A DNA stretch of 54,516 nucleotides from Pirellulales bacterium (GTDB taxonomy: Bacteria; Planctomycetota; Planctomycetia; Pirellulales; Lacipirellulaceae), in assembly GCA_020849945.1 (NCBI GenBank), contig JADZFK010000177.1:1-54516 (forward strand). Direction: 5' to 3'. The notes below the pieces were generated by a model. It saw only the letters and a program-made list of their open reading frames with translations. It was not told where the DNA came from and ran no database searches. The translations under genes and the position numbers were made by a program. Below are positions 8,069-16,068 of the stretch, in pieces; the first letter of the stretch is position 1, and the number at the start of each line of letters is the position of its first letter.

Positions 8069-9010
8069 ATGAGCCTCCTGCCAGCCGTTGAAATCTCGCG
8101 CCTGGCCCACCGGTACGGCGAACACGAAGCGATCTGCGACCTTTCGCTTGGAATCGCCGAACGAGAGATTTTTGCCATTCTTGGTCCGAACGGCAGCGGC
8201 AAGACCACGCTCTTTCGTGTCCTCTCGACGCTCATCCCCATCCAGCAAGGCGATGTCAGCATCTTTGGATACAGCTTGCGGCGCGATGCCGCCGCCATTC
8301 GTGCTCGGCTCGGCGTTGTCTTCCAGGCACCCAGCATCGATAAGAAGCTGACCGTCCTGGAAAACCTGATTCACCACGGGCGTTTGTACGGCTTGAACGG
8401 CCACGAGCTGCGCGGCCGGGCCGACGAAATGCTCGCGCGGCTTGGCCTTGCACAGCGTCGCCGCGATCTGGTTGAAAAACTATCGGGCGGGCTTCGCCGC
8501 CGCGTCGAACTTGCCACGGGGATGCTTCACCGACCGCGGCTGCTGCTGCTCGATGAACCTTCGACCGGACTTGATCCTGGTGCTCGCAGCGATTTGTGGC
8601 AATACCTCGAACAAGTGCGGGCACAAGATGGCGTGACGGTCGTCGTTACAACTCACCTGCTGGAAGAAGCCCAACGGGCCGATCGCATTGCGATCATGCA
8701 TCGCGGAACGCTCGCCGCACTCGATACGCCGGAAGCGCTGCAAGCCGCCGTCGGCGGCGATGCGATCACCATTCGCACCAAAGACCCCGCCGGCCTCGCA
8801 CAGGAGATTCAAAACAGATTCCAGGCACCCGCCAAGGTCATCGATGGTTCGGTGCGACTCGAACAGCCCGAGGGACACCAGTGGATCGTGCGCCTCGTGG
8901 AAGCCTTCCCAAATCAAATGGACTCGATCACGCTCGGAAAGCCCACGCTCGAAGACGTGTTCATCCACTTCACCGGCCACCAGTTCTGGAATGAAGACGC
9001 AACGAGCTAG
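8069..9010 (+). CDS. ABC transporter ATP-binding protein (DrrA/CcmA type)
   Basis: This is the ATPase of an ABC-2-type exporter. Walker A is GPNGSGKTT (residues about 37-45), the Q-loop region reads GVVFQAPS, the signature is LSGGLRRRVELA, Walker B is LLLDEPSTGLDP and the switch histidine is in VTTHLLEEAQ. At 313 residues it has the C-terminal extension usual for the drug/antibiotic-resistance (DrrA) group. The partner permease follows at 9238, after a 227-bp gap that contains a dispersed repeat. Its place between oxidase-like genes and sco suggests a role in assembling or serving that complex, which is inference. Confidence 0.9.
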   Translation: MSLLPAVEISRLAHRYGEHEAICDLSLGIAEREIFAILGPNGSGKTTLFRVLSTLIPIQQGDVSIFGYSLRRDAAAIRARLGVVFQAPSIDKKLTVLENLIHHGRLYGLNGHELRGRADEMLARLGLAQRRRDLVEKLSGGLRRRVELATGMLHRPRLLLLDEPSTGLDPGARSDLWQYLEQVRAQDGVTVVVTTHLLEEAQRADRIAIMHRGTLAALDTPEALQAAVGGDAITIRTKDPAGLAQEIQNRFQAPAKVIDGSVRLEQPEGHQWIVRLVEAFPNQMDSITLGKPTLEDVFIHFTGHQFWNEDATS

Positions 9011-9040
9011 TACTACATCGCCAAGTTTCACCAGGCTGAC

Positions 9041-9215
9041 CGCTCCGGGCTTGAGATGAAATGTTCATTCGAGTTAGCGGCGGCCGCCAGGCCGCTGTAT
9101 TAACCGGTAATTTCAACCACTTGTGGCGATACCGGTTGCCCACTTTCCAATAACATCATAGCCTCTCCTCGAGAGGAACATCATCTCGCAGCGCGGCATG
9201 GCACCATTGAATTGA
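9041..9215 (+). repeat. Dispersed repeat, copy 1 of about 170 bp
   Basis: This stretch matches 11461-11635 in the same orientation at roughly four bases in five with at most one small indel (9041 aligns with 11461). Both copies hold CGCTCCG.GCTTG, TTCATTCGAGTTAG.GGCGGCCGCCAG, an AACCGGT...ACCGGTT inverted repeat, and GAGAGGAA..TCATCTCGC. Copy 1 fills the gap between the ABC ATPase and its permease and ends about 20 bases before the permease start. Confidence 0.75.
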
Positions 9216-9237
9216 CCGCCAAGAATAGGAAAACGAC

Positions 9238-10080
9238 ATGAGCGCCAAGACCAATTCCACTTCCCGAACCGTTGCCCATACCGTTCCGGCGCTTCCCGTC
9301 GTGGGTACGCTTTGCGAGCGCGAGTTGGTACGGTTCTTTCGGCAGACGAACCGGGTGCTTGGTGCGTTGGGGCAGCCAATTATTTTTTGGCTCCTTTTCG
9401 GTGCCGGCCTTGGCTCGGCCCAGGTGGGCGAAAGCGGAAGGCTCGACTACGCCCACTTCTTCCCGGGCACGATCGTCATGATCCTGCTCTTCACGGCCAT
9501 CTTTGCGACCATCTCCATCATTGAAGATCGCCGCGAAGGTTTTTTGCAAGGAGTGTTGGTCGCGCCGGTGCCTCGTTGGGCAATGGTGCTTGGCAAAATT
9601 CTCGGTGGCTCGGCCATCGCCATGCTTCAAGGTCTTGTGTTCTTGTTGCTCGGTTGGCTGACGGGAGCTCTCGGTTGGGCTCAAGTCATTACTGCGACGC
9701 CGTCAGGCCTTCTGTGCGCCATCTTGCTCATGGCAATTCTCTCGATCGCCCTGACCGCCCTGGGCTTCTTGATCGCCTGGCGGATGGATTCGACACAGGG
9801 ATTTCACGCAATCATGAGTGTGGTACTGCTGCCGATGTGGCTTCTTTCGGCCGCTTTTTTCCCTATGAATGTTGGCGGATGGCTCGGCTGGATCGTCCGG
9901 CTCAACCCGCTGACGTATGGGGTGGTCGGGTTACGCCATTGCCTGCAGAATGGGGGTGGGGAGGCCGCTCAACTTCCCTCCTTGGCACTGTGCTGGGGTG
10001 TTTCGCTCGCGTTTGCCGCGGTGACCTTTTCGCTCGCCTGGTGGATTGCCGGCTCGCGTTCGACCGCCGATTTGCTATGA
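9238..10080 (+). CDS. ABC-2 type transporter permease
   Basis: A 280-residue membrane protein with six predicted hydrophobic segments and the ABC-2 family pattern: an N-terminal helix after a cytoplasmic stretch (GALGQPIIFWLLFGAGLG), the DRREGFLQGVLVAPVPRW loop, and LNPLTYGVVGLRH near the end. It pairs with the ATPase encoded just upstream. Its TGA overlaps the ATG of the sco gene (ATGA at 10077-10080), so the two are translationally coupled. The substrate is not evident. Confidence 0.88.
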   Translation: MSAKTNSTSRTVAHTVPALPVVGTLCERELVRFFRQTNRVLGALGQPIIFWLLFGAGLGSAQVGESGRLDYAHFFPGTIVMILLFTAIFATISIIEDRREGFLQGVLVAPVPRWAMVLGKILGGSAIAMLQGLVFLLLGWLTGALGWAQVITATPSGLLCAILLMAILSIALTALGFLIAWRMDSTQGFHAIMSVVLLPMWLLSAAFFPMNVGGWLGWIVRLNPLTYGVVGLRHCLQNGGGEAAQLPSLALCWGVSLAFAAVTFSLAWWIAGSRSTADLL

Positions 10081-10931
10081 CTTCTACCAATACACCGGCC
10101 ACCGACTCGCGCGCTTCTCAGGGCGATCCGCCATCCAGTTCGGGCGCGGGGGTACCCTATGCCCTTTGCGTACTCGTTCTCATCGCCCTGCTGTGCGGCG
10201 GATGGATGCTGCTGCAACGCTGGCGATTCGAACGTGAGAGAAGCAATGCCGTTCCGCCCCTTGCCATCGGGCCGGCACTTACCGAGTTCGAGTTGACGGA
10301 ACGCAGCGGGCAGCCCTTCCGCTCGACCGCGATGCGCGGCCGCATTTGGGTCGCTAGCTACTTCTTTACAACTTGCCCGGGCCAGTGCTTGCGGCTGAAC
10401 GCCAACATTCAGGTGCTCAGCAAGACGCCCGAACTCGAAGATGTCACTTGGGTCAGCATCACGTGCGATCCGCAGACCGATACGGTGGAGGCCCTGCGTT
10501 CGTATGCCGACCGTTGGGAGGCCGACCCCCAACGCTGGCGATTCTGCCGGGCCGAACTAAACTACATCCAACGTGTCGCCAAGGGCATGAACTTGAAGCT
10601 CAGCCTCAAGGGGCACCAAGATTACGCGATCGTTTTTGATAGAACCGGCAAGATTCGCGGGAGGTACGATGGCACGAGTGGAATCGAAATCGCCCAACTC
10701 AAGAACAAACTGCTTGAGTGCCTGAACGAACCCCCGCCTGCCGAAGCGCCCCCGGAAGGTCAACCCGTGGTTGTGCCACGGCGAACGGAAGAAGAAGGGG
10801 CAGGAAAACAGGATCGTCAGGATGAAGGGGATCAAACGGTTCCTGGAGGAACTGATTCATACCAAGCCGTCATCCGCGATCCAACCTCCTGCCTCTCGCT
10901 TGAATCCGATCCAGTCAACTCGGTTATCTAA
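10077..10931 (+). CDS. Sco/SenC-family copper chaperone, membrane anchored
   Basis: From the ATG overlapping the permease stop, the 284-residue protein has one membrane segment (about 27-46) and a thioredoxin-like Sco domain (about 60-215). The copper-binding CxxxC is intact (TTCPGQCLRLN), and the later His is in KGHQDYAIVFD. Sco proteins carry copper to the CuA site of subunit II, yet the subunit II encoded here has lost CuA, so the client may be another copper site. The last 65 or so residues (after ECLNEPPPAEAP) are low in complexity. Bases 10806-10832, inside this tail, resemble a repeat found outside genes at 27327-27353, so part of the tail may derive from a repeat. Confidence 0.87.
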   Translation: MTSTNTPATDSRASQGDPPSSSGAGVPYALCVLVLIALLCGGWMLLQRWRFERERSNAVPPLAIGPALTEFELTERSGQPFRSTAMRGRIWVASYFFTTCPGQCLRLNANIQVLSKTPELEDVTWVSITCDPQTDTVEALRSYADRWEADPQRWRFCRAELNYIQRVAKGMNLKLSLKGHQDYAIVFDRTGKIRGRYDGTSGIEIAQLKNKLLECLNEPPPAEAPPEGQPVVVPRRTEEEGAGKQDRQDEGDQTVPGGTDSYQAVIRDPTSCLSLESDPVNSVI

Positions 10932-10979
10932 CTCATCGTGTTGTCATCGAAAAACTCAGTGCCTATAGTGCGGTAAACC

Positions 10980-11159
10980 ATGTACACCATCGCACGTTTT
11001 CTGCAATTGCTGGGCCTCACGATCCCCCTGTTGGCCGTGGTCGCCCAGTTGAACGAAAATATTTCCGCGGGGAAGATGCTGGGCTTTCTAGTTGCCTCGG
11101 TCCTGTTCTTTTCGATCGGGCAAGTGCTGCAGCGCGTGTCGGGCGGCAGCCCCAAATAG
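10980..11159 (+). CDS. Small membrane protein, 59 residues
   Basis: The ATG at 10980 opens 59 codons to TAG at 11157-11159. The protein (MYTIARFLQLLGLTIPLLAV at its N-terminus) has two hydrophobic segments, about 5-22 and 33-50, separated by a short polar turn, and ends RVSGGSPK. Composition and the clean two-helix design make it a credible gene. It lies 48 bp after sco and may be the last gene of the oxidase-like operon. I cannot assign a function. Confidence 0.65.
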   Translation: MYTIARFLQLLGLTIPLLAVVAQLNENISAGKMLGFLVASVLFFSIGQVLQRVSGGSPK

Positions 11160-11220
11160 GCACGGCGCAGAAAGCCCCCCGCCGTGGGAGCTTGGGGCTT
11201 GGCGTCGTAGCGAAAACAAG

Positions 11221-11293
11221 TACCCCCAAGGGGATTCGAACCCCTGTCGCCGCCGTGAGAGGGCGGTGTCCTGGGCCTCTAGACGATGGGGGC
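11221..11293 (-). tRNA. tRNA-Glu (CUC anticodon)
   Basis: The minus strand folds as a complete 73-nt cloverleaf. It has a GCCCCCA...UGGGGGU acceptor stem with discriminator A, a CCGCC-CUCUCAC-GGCGG anticodon arm giving anticodon CUC, and an AGGGG-UUCGAAU-CCCCU T arm. CCA is not encoded. It lies between the small membrane-protein gene and the second copy of the dispersed repeat, with no other tRNA beside it. Confidence 0.93.
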
Positions 11294-11460
11294 CTTGTGG
11301 AAAGTCATGCTGCCGTGCCCTGGGTGGGCCGACTCGACGGGCCGGGTTGGCACGGCACATTGCAAGCCGTGAGTATGGGCAATTTCCCTGTCCCTGGCAA
11401 GGTCCTACGGACGTTTGGCAGTGGGGCAGTTTCGAAGAAAAGAAAACAAACTACTCCTCC

Positions 11461-11635
11461 CGCTCCGAGCTTGTGAAGAAACATTCATTCGAGTTAGTGG
11501 CGGCCGCCAGACCGCTGTCCCAACCGGTTATTTGAACCGCTTGTGCCGACACCGGTTGCCCCTATCCAAAAAAATCACCGTGTCTTTAAGAGAGGAAGAT
11601 CATCTCGCGGAGCGAGATGAGTACATTCAAACTTT
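11461..11635 (+). repeat. Dispersed repeat, copy 2 of about 170 bp
   Basis: This is the partner of 9041-9215 (see that entry for shared blocks). In this copy the inverted repeat CAACCGGT...ACCGGTTG is extended by one pair relative to copy 1, and a CATCTCGC-GGA-GCGAGATG hairpin is present at 11601-11619. The surviving pairing suggests selection or recent spread as a structured sequence. It abuts the end of the minus-strand ABC ATPase gene. I find no convincing ORF shared by the two copies. Confidence 0.75.
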
Positions 11636-12561
11636 CAGGAGGTGATTCCCTTGGTAAGCGCCATGAAGGCCGTTTCCAGGTTGAGTTCTTCCTCGCGGAA
11701 GAGCGTGAGGCGATGGCCTGCCTGGATCAGCGCGGTGGGGAGTTCGCTGTAATCCGCCTGCCCGTCTGCAAGTGTGACTCGGAGATGGTGATCGGACAGG
11801 TCTACCCGGGCGACGGCCGGCAGGCGCCGCAGCACTTCGCTGGCCGCCGGGGCATCGCTGGCGACCCCGACGTTGAGCACCGTTTGGGGCCGCACACGCT
11901 TCAGCAGTTCCGCCACGGTGTCGTTGAAGACGAGTTCGCCCCGTTCAATAATTCCCACTTTATTGCAGATATCGGCCAGCTCGGGCAAGATGTGGCTGGA
12001 GACCATGATGGTTTTTCCCATCGCTCCCAATCGTTTGAGCAACGTGCGAATTTCGATCCGCGCTCGGGGGTCGAGGCCGCTGGCCGGTTCATCGAGCAGC
12101 AGCACTTGCGGGTCGTGAAGCAGCACACGCGCGAGGCCCAGTCGCTGGGTCATGCCACGCGAAAGACTGGTCACCAGGGCTTCGCGCTTGTAGCCTAATT
12201 CGACGAGGTCGAGCACTTCGTCGCACACTTGCCGGCGCTGGGGGCCGCGAATGCGGTACGCCGCGGCGAAGAACTCGAGGTACTCGATCACCTTCATATC
12301 GTCGTACACGCCGAACTGGTCGGGCATGTAGCCAATCAGTCGGCGGATTTCCTTCGGTTGCGTATAGATCGAGTGGCCGCCAACGTAAGCTTCTCCCCAG
12401 GTCGGATGCAGTAGCGTCGCCAAGATTCGCATCGTCGTGGTTTTGCCGGCGCCGTTCGGACCGATGAAACCGAACAAATCACCGCGACTCAAGTTCAAGT
12501 CGATCGACTTGATCGCATAAAGTTCGCCGTATTTTTTCGTTAGGTCGCGGGTTTCGATCAT
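11635..12561 (-). CDS. ABC transporter ATP-binding protein (GldA/CcmA type)
   Basis: A 308-residue ATPase with Walker A GPNGAGKTTT, a YMPDQFGVYDDM Q-loop region, a slightly unusual signature LSRGMTQRLGLA (R for the second G of LSGG), Walker B LLLDEPASGLDP and switch histidine SSHILPEL. The start at 12561 matches the family N-terminus (MIETRDLTKKYG). The gene lies 154 bp downstream of the large membrane-protein gene on the same strand. This order is like the ABC-ATPase plus membrane-protein sets of gliding-motility type exporters, but no permease is adjacent in the window. Confidence 0.88.
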   Translation of the reverse strand: MIETRDLTKKYGELYAIKSIDLNLSRGDLFGFIGPNGAGKTTTMRILATLLHPTWGEAYVGGHSIYTQPKEIRRLIGYMPDQFGVYDDMKVIEYLEFFAAAYRIRGPQRRQVCDEVLDLVELGYKREALVTSLSRGMTQRLGLARVLLHDPQVLLLDEPASGLDPRARIEIRTLLKRLGAMGKTIMVSSHILPELADICNKVGIIERGELVFNDTVAELLKRVRPQTVLNVGVASDAPAASEVLRRLPAVARVDLSDHHLRVTLADGQADYSELPTALIQAGHRLTLFREEELNLETAFMALTKGITS

Positions 12562-12715
12562 GGCCGTAATAACTTGAGAGTACTGCTACGCAACCGTTGG
12601 GAAACGGGATGGTATGTTCATCCAGGCAAGGCGTGCCGAGTTGCCCTGGGCAAGGCTTCGACGAGTGTGTTCTTCCATCCTACAAGATACCGGCGAGCCA
12701 ACCTATCGCCGAGCT

Positions 12716-15217
12716 TCACAGATTCCGTTCCTCGCTTGATTTCCGATCCTCGAAGGGCGGGGTTCCATCGGCCCCAACGCGGCCGACGGGCAGCAGAACG
12801 CGGTAGACGACCGAGGCCGAACAATCGTCGCCTGCAGCCAACGGTTGGTTGGATTCTGGCTCGACGAGCTTCGCGGCCGGACCGCCGGCCTCGGCATCGC
12901 CGACATCGGCAACGAGAATGGCCCGGCCCAGTTCGAGCTGGCGGCTCCAATCGCACCACAAAAGCGCGCGGAAGGGCACGTGCGCAAACCCGTATCCGCC
13001 GGCGGCTTGGTAGAACATCATCAGTTGGAAAACTTCTCGGCTCGTGGCACGATCGACCGCGAAAACCTGGCCAGCCAGCGGATCGCCGGCCGAGCTGCCG
13101 GGCGAACCGCCGGAACCAAGCACGTCGCGCGTGATTACCGTTTTCACATTTCGCGGATTGAGCTTGTCCGAGATTTCAATCCGCTGTCCGGCCCTCAGCG
13201 TGCCGAGCCGGTAAGCCCAGGTTCCGTAGAGCAGCCGAACATTCGAGAGCGGTATCGCGGTGTCGTTGCTCAGGGTACCGGCAACGATCCCGTTTTCATC
13301 GCGTAGGTCGGCGGAAACCGGCGCCCTGCACGAAGCCTCCCAGCGAGCGGCAAGCGATTTGGTCGAGCGAGATAGAATTGGCAGACCGCGCAGGGCGGAC
13401 ACAAACTGCTTGGGAGCTTCAAGGTCATAGCCAGACCGGTACATGCCGAGATCGCTAATGGTCGTGTGCATGCCGCCGATGCCCGAACCAGGAAGGCCCC
13501 ACCAGGTCAGGCGGCATTCCTCTGCTCGTGCTTCCGAGAATGCCGACGCTGAAGCTGAGGAAGAGCGGAGAAATTCAAGCGATCGGAGAGTGGGGAGTTG
13601 CAGCGCAACATCCATTCGAACGGCGTCGGGGCTGTACACAATTCCCCAGTAGGCGCCGCGAACCTTTTGGGTCGTGCTGTCGAAGTCAACCACCTCGAAT
13701 TGATTGACACGAACAACGCGGCGACCTTGTGCCCAATTCGCGGCGGCCAACGCCAAGACCGAGAAAGCCACTAGGATCAGCGGGAAGGTGACCCAGGCCG
13801 CGCGAGGACGCCGCAACCACCGGTGGATGATGAGGTAATCGAGGGGGCCAAGCACACACAGGTAGGCGATCGCCAAGCCAACCACCATCGAAAACCGGAC
13901 GGACCTTACTCCCGAGAACCCTTGCCCCAAGAGCTGGCGAAACGCTCCCGCGAGGTCGGTGTGGCCCCTTGTTCCGAACTTCGGATTGGAGCCGACGGGC
14001 ATGTCCTCAGGAAAGTAAGGGCGAAGGATGCCGCGAAGGAGCGGAATTCTGCCCGGCCAGGCGGCCAGCGGCGGCTGGTTCAGGTCGAGCCCAACGAAAG
14101 TAATCTCACCGAACACCCGCGCCGTGCGAACGATCAGCGGAAGCTCGGTGGGCTTACCGCCCCAGTACATGTCGATGACGCCTCGCACTCCCTCCAACCG
14201 CGGCACCTGAATGGGCGACCCCGTGATTCTTGGGGATGCCGCAAAGTGCTCGATGGGCATCGTTTCCGGCAGTCGCACGATATCCACCACCTTCCCCGGC
14301 GCAAGCGAGGCCAGCGGACCGCCCGGGCCAAGCATCGACCGCGACTCCTTCGCGCCGCAGAACAACACCAAACGCCCCCCCTGCTCCAACCAACGCTCCA
14401 GCGCGGCAAACCGCAACGCATCGGCGGCCAACGCTCGGCAAAATGGCTCGTCTGTCGCCGAAAGCACCAGTGCGTCCACGCCGTCGTAACCGATCCACGA
14501 CGTGGGCAGCAAGCCAGGATCGGTGATGTTCAGTACTTTCCGCGCGTACTGGCCATCCGAAGAATCGCGATCGGGAAAGGCCTCGTCCAGCCCACACTTC
14601 GAGGAACCAAGCGATACGATGTATTCACTGGTGGCCAACAAGCAGTTTGGCGGCGGGTTTCCGCCGCGGCGCGAGGGCCCGCCGTTTGTCGTGAACACGA
14701 ACTCGTCGAGCCGTTGATCACCACGAGTTAGCGCGATGCGAATTGGGCTGTTCACCCGTCCCACTTGGGCAAACACGACCGCCGTCGGAGCACTTGTGGC
14801 GGTGTTGTTCGGCGAAGCCTTCGCGCCGGGCACCACCGGCGCGACTGTCGTGGTCTCGACGCCATCGCTGTCGAGCACCGTGACTCCGACCCGCAGGCCG
14901 CCGGAGATTGCTTCGCCTCCTAAAGGTGTATCGGGAGATCGGTTCGCGAGGGATTCCCCCGGACTCCATTCCCCACGGGCCGATGGGGCGGACAACACCT
15001 CCGGCGACAGTGTGACTTTGAACTGCGTCCAACAGCCCAACTTGTAGTGATTGTCGAGTCCGATTTCCACCGACTGAATGCCTGCAAGATTGGAACCCGG
15101 CGATTGCGCCTCGCCCGCCGTTGCCAACGAGAATGCCGAGAGGACGAAATGAGCCAACCACCCAACCGCCAGCAACCGACATGCAAGTTTCGGCAACGAT
15201 GTGGTCTGGGTGTGCAT
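12716..15217 (-). CDS. Large exported/membrane protein with GATase-like domain
   Basis: I start at the ATG at 15217, which gives MHTQTTSLPKLACRLLAVGW and a convincing signal peptide; the longer frame adds 27 non-signal-like residues. The 833-residue protein has a beta-rich first part, a Rossmann/glutamine-amidotransferase-like segment (about 240-390, DALVLSATDEPFCRAL, GRLVLFCGAKESR), two membrane helices near 443-464 and 473-495, and a beta-rich end. Such architectures accompany ABC-2 exporters in other bacteria, and an ABC ATPase gene lies just downstream. No catalytic triad can be confirmed from the sequence. It follows the MazG-like gene by 16 bp, so they are likely co-transcribed. Confidence 0.75.
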   Translation of the reverse strand: MHTQTTSLPKLACRLLAVGWLAHFVLSAFSLATAGEAQSPGSNLAGIQSVEIGLDNHYKLGCWTQFKVTLSPEVLSAPSARGEWSPGESLANRSPDTPLGGEAISGGLRVGVTVLDSDGVETTTVAPVVPGAKASPNNTATSAPTAVVFAQVGRVNSPIRIALTRGDQRLDEFVFTTNGGPSRRGGNPPPNCLLATSEYIVSLGSSKCGLDEAFPDRDSSDGQYARKVLNITDPGLLPTSWIGYDGVDALVLSATDEPFCRALAADALRFAALERWLEQGGRLVLFCGAKESRSMLGPGGPLASLAPGKVVDIVRLPETMPIEHFAASPRITGSPIQVPRLEGVRGVIDMYWGGKPTELPLIVRTARVFGEITFVGLDLNQPPLAAWPGRIPLLRGILRPYFPEDMPVGSNPKFGTRGHTDLAGAFRQLLGQGFSGVRSVRFSMVVGLAIAYLCVLGPLDYLIIHRWLRRPRAAWVTFPLILVAFSVLALAAANWAQGRRVVRVNQFEVVDFDSTTQKVRGAYWGIVYSPDAVRMDVALQLPTLRSLEFLRSSSASASAFSEARAEECRLTWWGLPGSGIGGMHTTISDLGMYRSGYDLEAPKQFVSALRGLPILSRSTKSLAARWEASCRAPVSADLRDENGIVAGTLSNDTAIPLSNVRLLYGTWAYRLGTLRAGQRIEISDKLNPRNVKTVITRDVLGSGGSPGSSAGDPLAGQVFAVDRATSREVFQLMMFYQAAGGYGFAHVPFRALLWCDWSRQLELGRAILVADVGDAEAGGPAAKLVEPESNQPLAAGDDCSASVVYRVLLPVGRVGADGTPPFEDRKSSEERNL

Positions 15218-15233
15218 GGAGAGCGGAGCGGGG

Positions 15234-15554
15234 TTAGGGTTTGCCGGCGTCATCGCAGGAGCAGACAAGCTGACCGCAACCGGGGCAACCGCTGCCATAT
15301 TTTTCTTGGAGGGCGGCCGTTAAATCGACGCCGGCAACATTGGCAATGGTGGTGAGCCAAGCCAACACATCGGCAAATTCGGCCGCCTGCTCGGCGGGCG
15401 AACCTTCGCGAAGCGCGGCCGCCAATTCGCCCACTTCCTCCATGAGCCACATGAACGTGCCGTCGATGCCCCGAGCACGATCCTTCTCGAAATACATGCG
15501 GCGGATCAGGGCCTGAAAGTCGGAGAAGCTTATGGTAGGCGTTTCTTGGGTCAT
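15234..15554 (-). CDS. MazG-like nucleotide pyrophosphohydrolase with cysteine-rich tail
   Basis: From the ATG at 15554 the protein has 106 residues. It has the helical MazG/NTP-PPase core with metal-binding acidic residues in EEVGELAAALREG and, 20 residues on, EFADVLAWL. The C-terminus GCPGCGQLVCSC carries a CxxC and a CxC that may bind a metal; this tail is not part of the standard MazG core. The longer upstream frame is low in coding quality and was not used. The likely role is hydrolysis of non-canonical NTPs. It is the first gene of a minus-strand run with the large membrane protein and perhaps the ABC ATPase. Confidence 0.82.
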   Translation of the reverse strand: MTQETPTISFSDFQALIRRMYFEKDRARGIDGTFMWLMEEVGELAAALREGSPAEQAAEFADVLAWLTTIANVAGVDLTAALQEKYGSGCPGCGQLVCSCDDAGKP

Positions 15555-16068
15555 GCCAATTCCATCGATTAGGGGATCATCCTGCCGTTTGACGAGCGAA
15601 AAACCCCGTCGCAAGACCCCCGATGTGACGCGGGCTTCGAACCGAAGCCCTCGCGGCCAGCTCGAGCAAGCCTCCTTCGATCGATCGTTCGATCGGCCGG
15701 AACCGTGCGCGGAGGCCGGCGCGAAAGACAAGAGCAATCCAGAACGGCCATGCCATTCTAGCGGCAATAAAGCCCGCTGCCCACCGAGCCGAACACCCAT
15801 CTCGGAGCCGATCACTTTTTCATTAGGGTAGCGATGTGCGGTAGGCGTCTCCGACGCCGATTTCACACGAAATTCGAACGAGATTCGATGTGGGACGATT
15901 CGTCGGGATCAGAGCCCCCTCCCACAAATCACCCAAGTTTCAACAACTAATCGGCCCTGTGAGTTTCGCTGACCAGGGCGTCAATCGGGGATTGCGGAGA
16001 CCCAACTTGCGGTACGGGTTTTCGTGTCGTTCGTTTATTTCGTGGTTCGGAAATGTGCAATCGTTGGG
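15555..16068. other. Non-coding gap with one short palindrome
   Basis: This 514-bp gap separates two minus-strand genes. A GGCGTC-TCC-GACGCC palindrome sits at about 15844-15858. I see no RNA gene or credible small ORF; the open frames here have poor composition. Confidence 0.4.

Noticed and set aside
15555..15866. Long N-terminal extension of the MazG-like protein
   Set aside because: The extra 104 residues show no domain and cross a palindromic repeat; the ATG at 15554 matches the family start.
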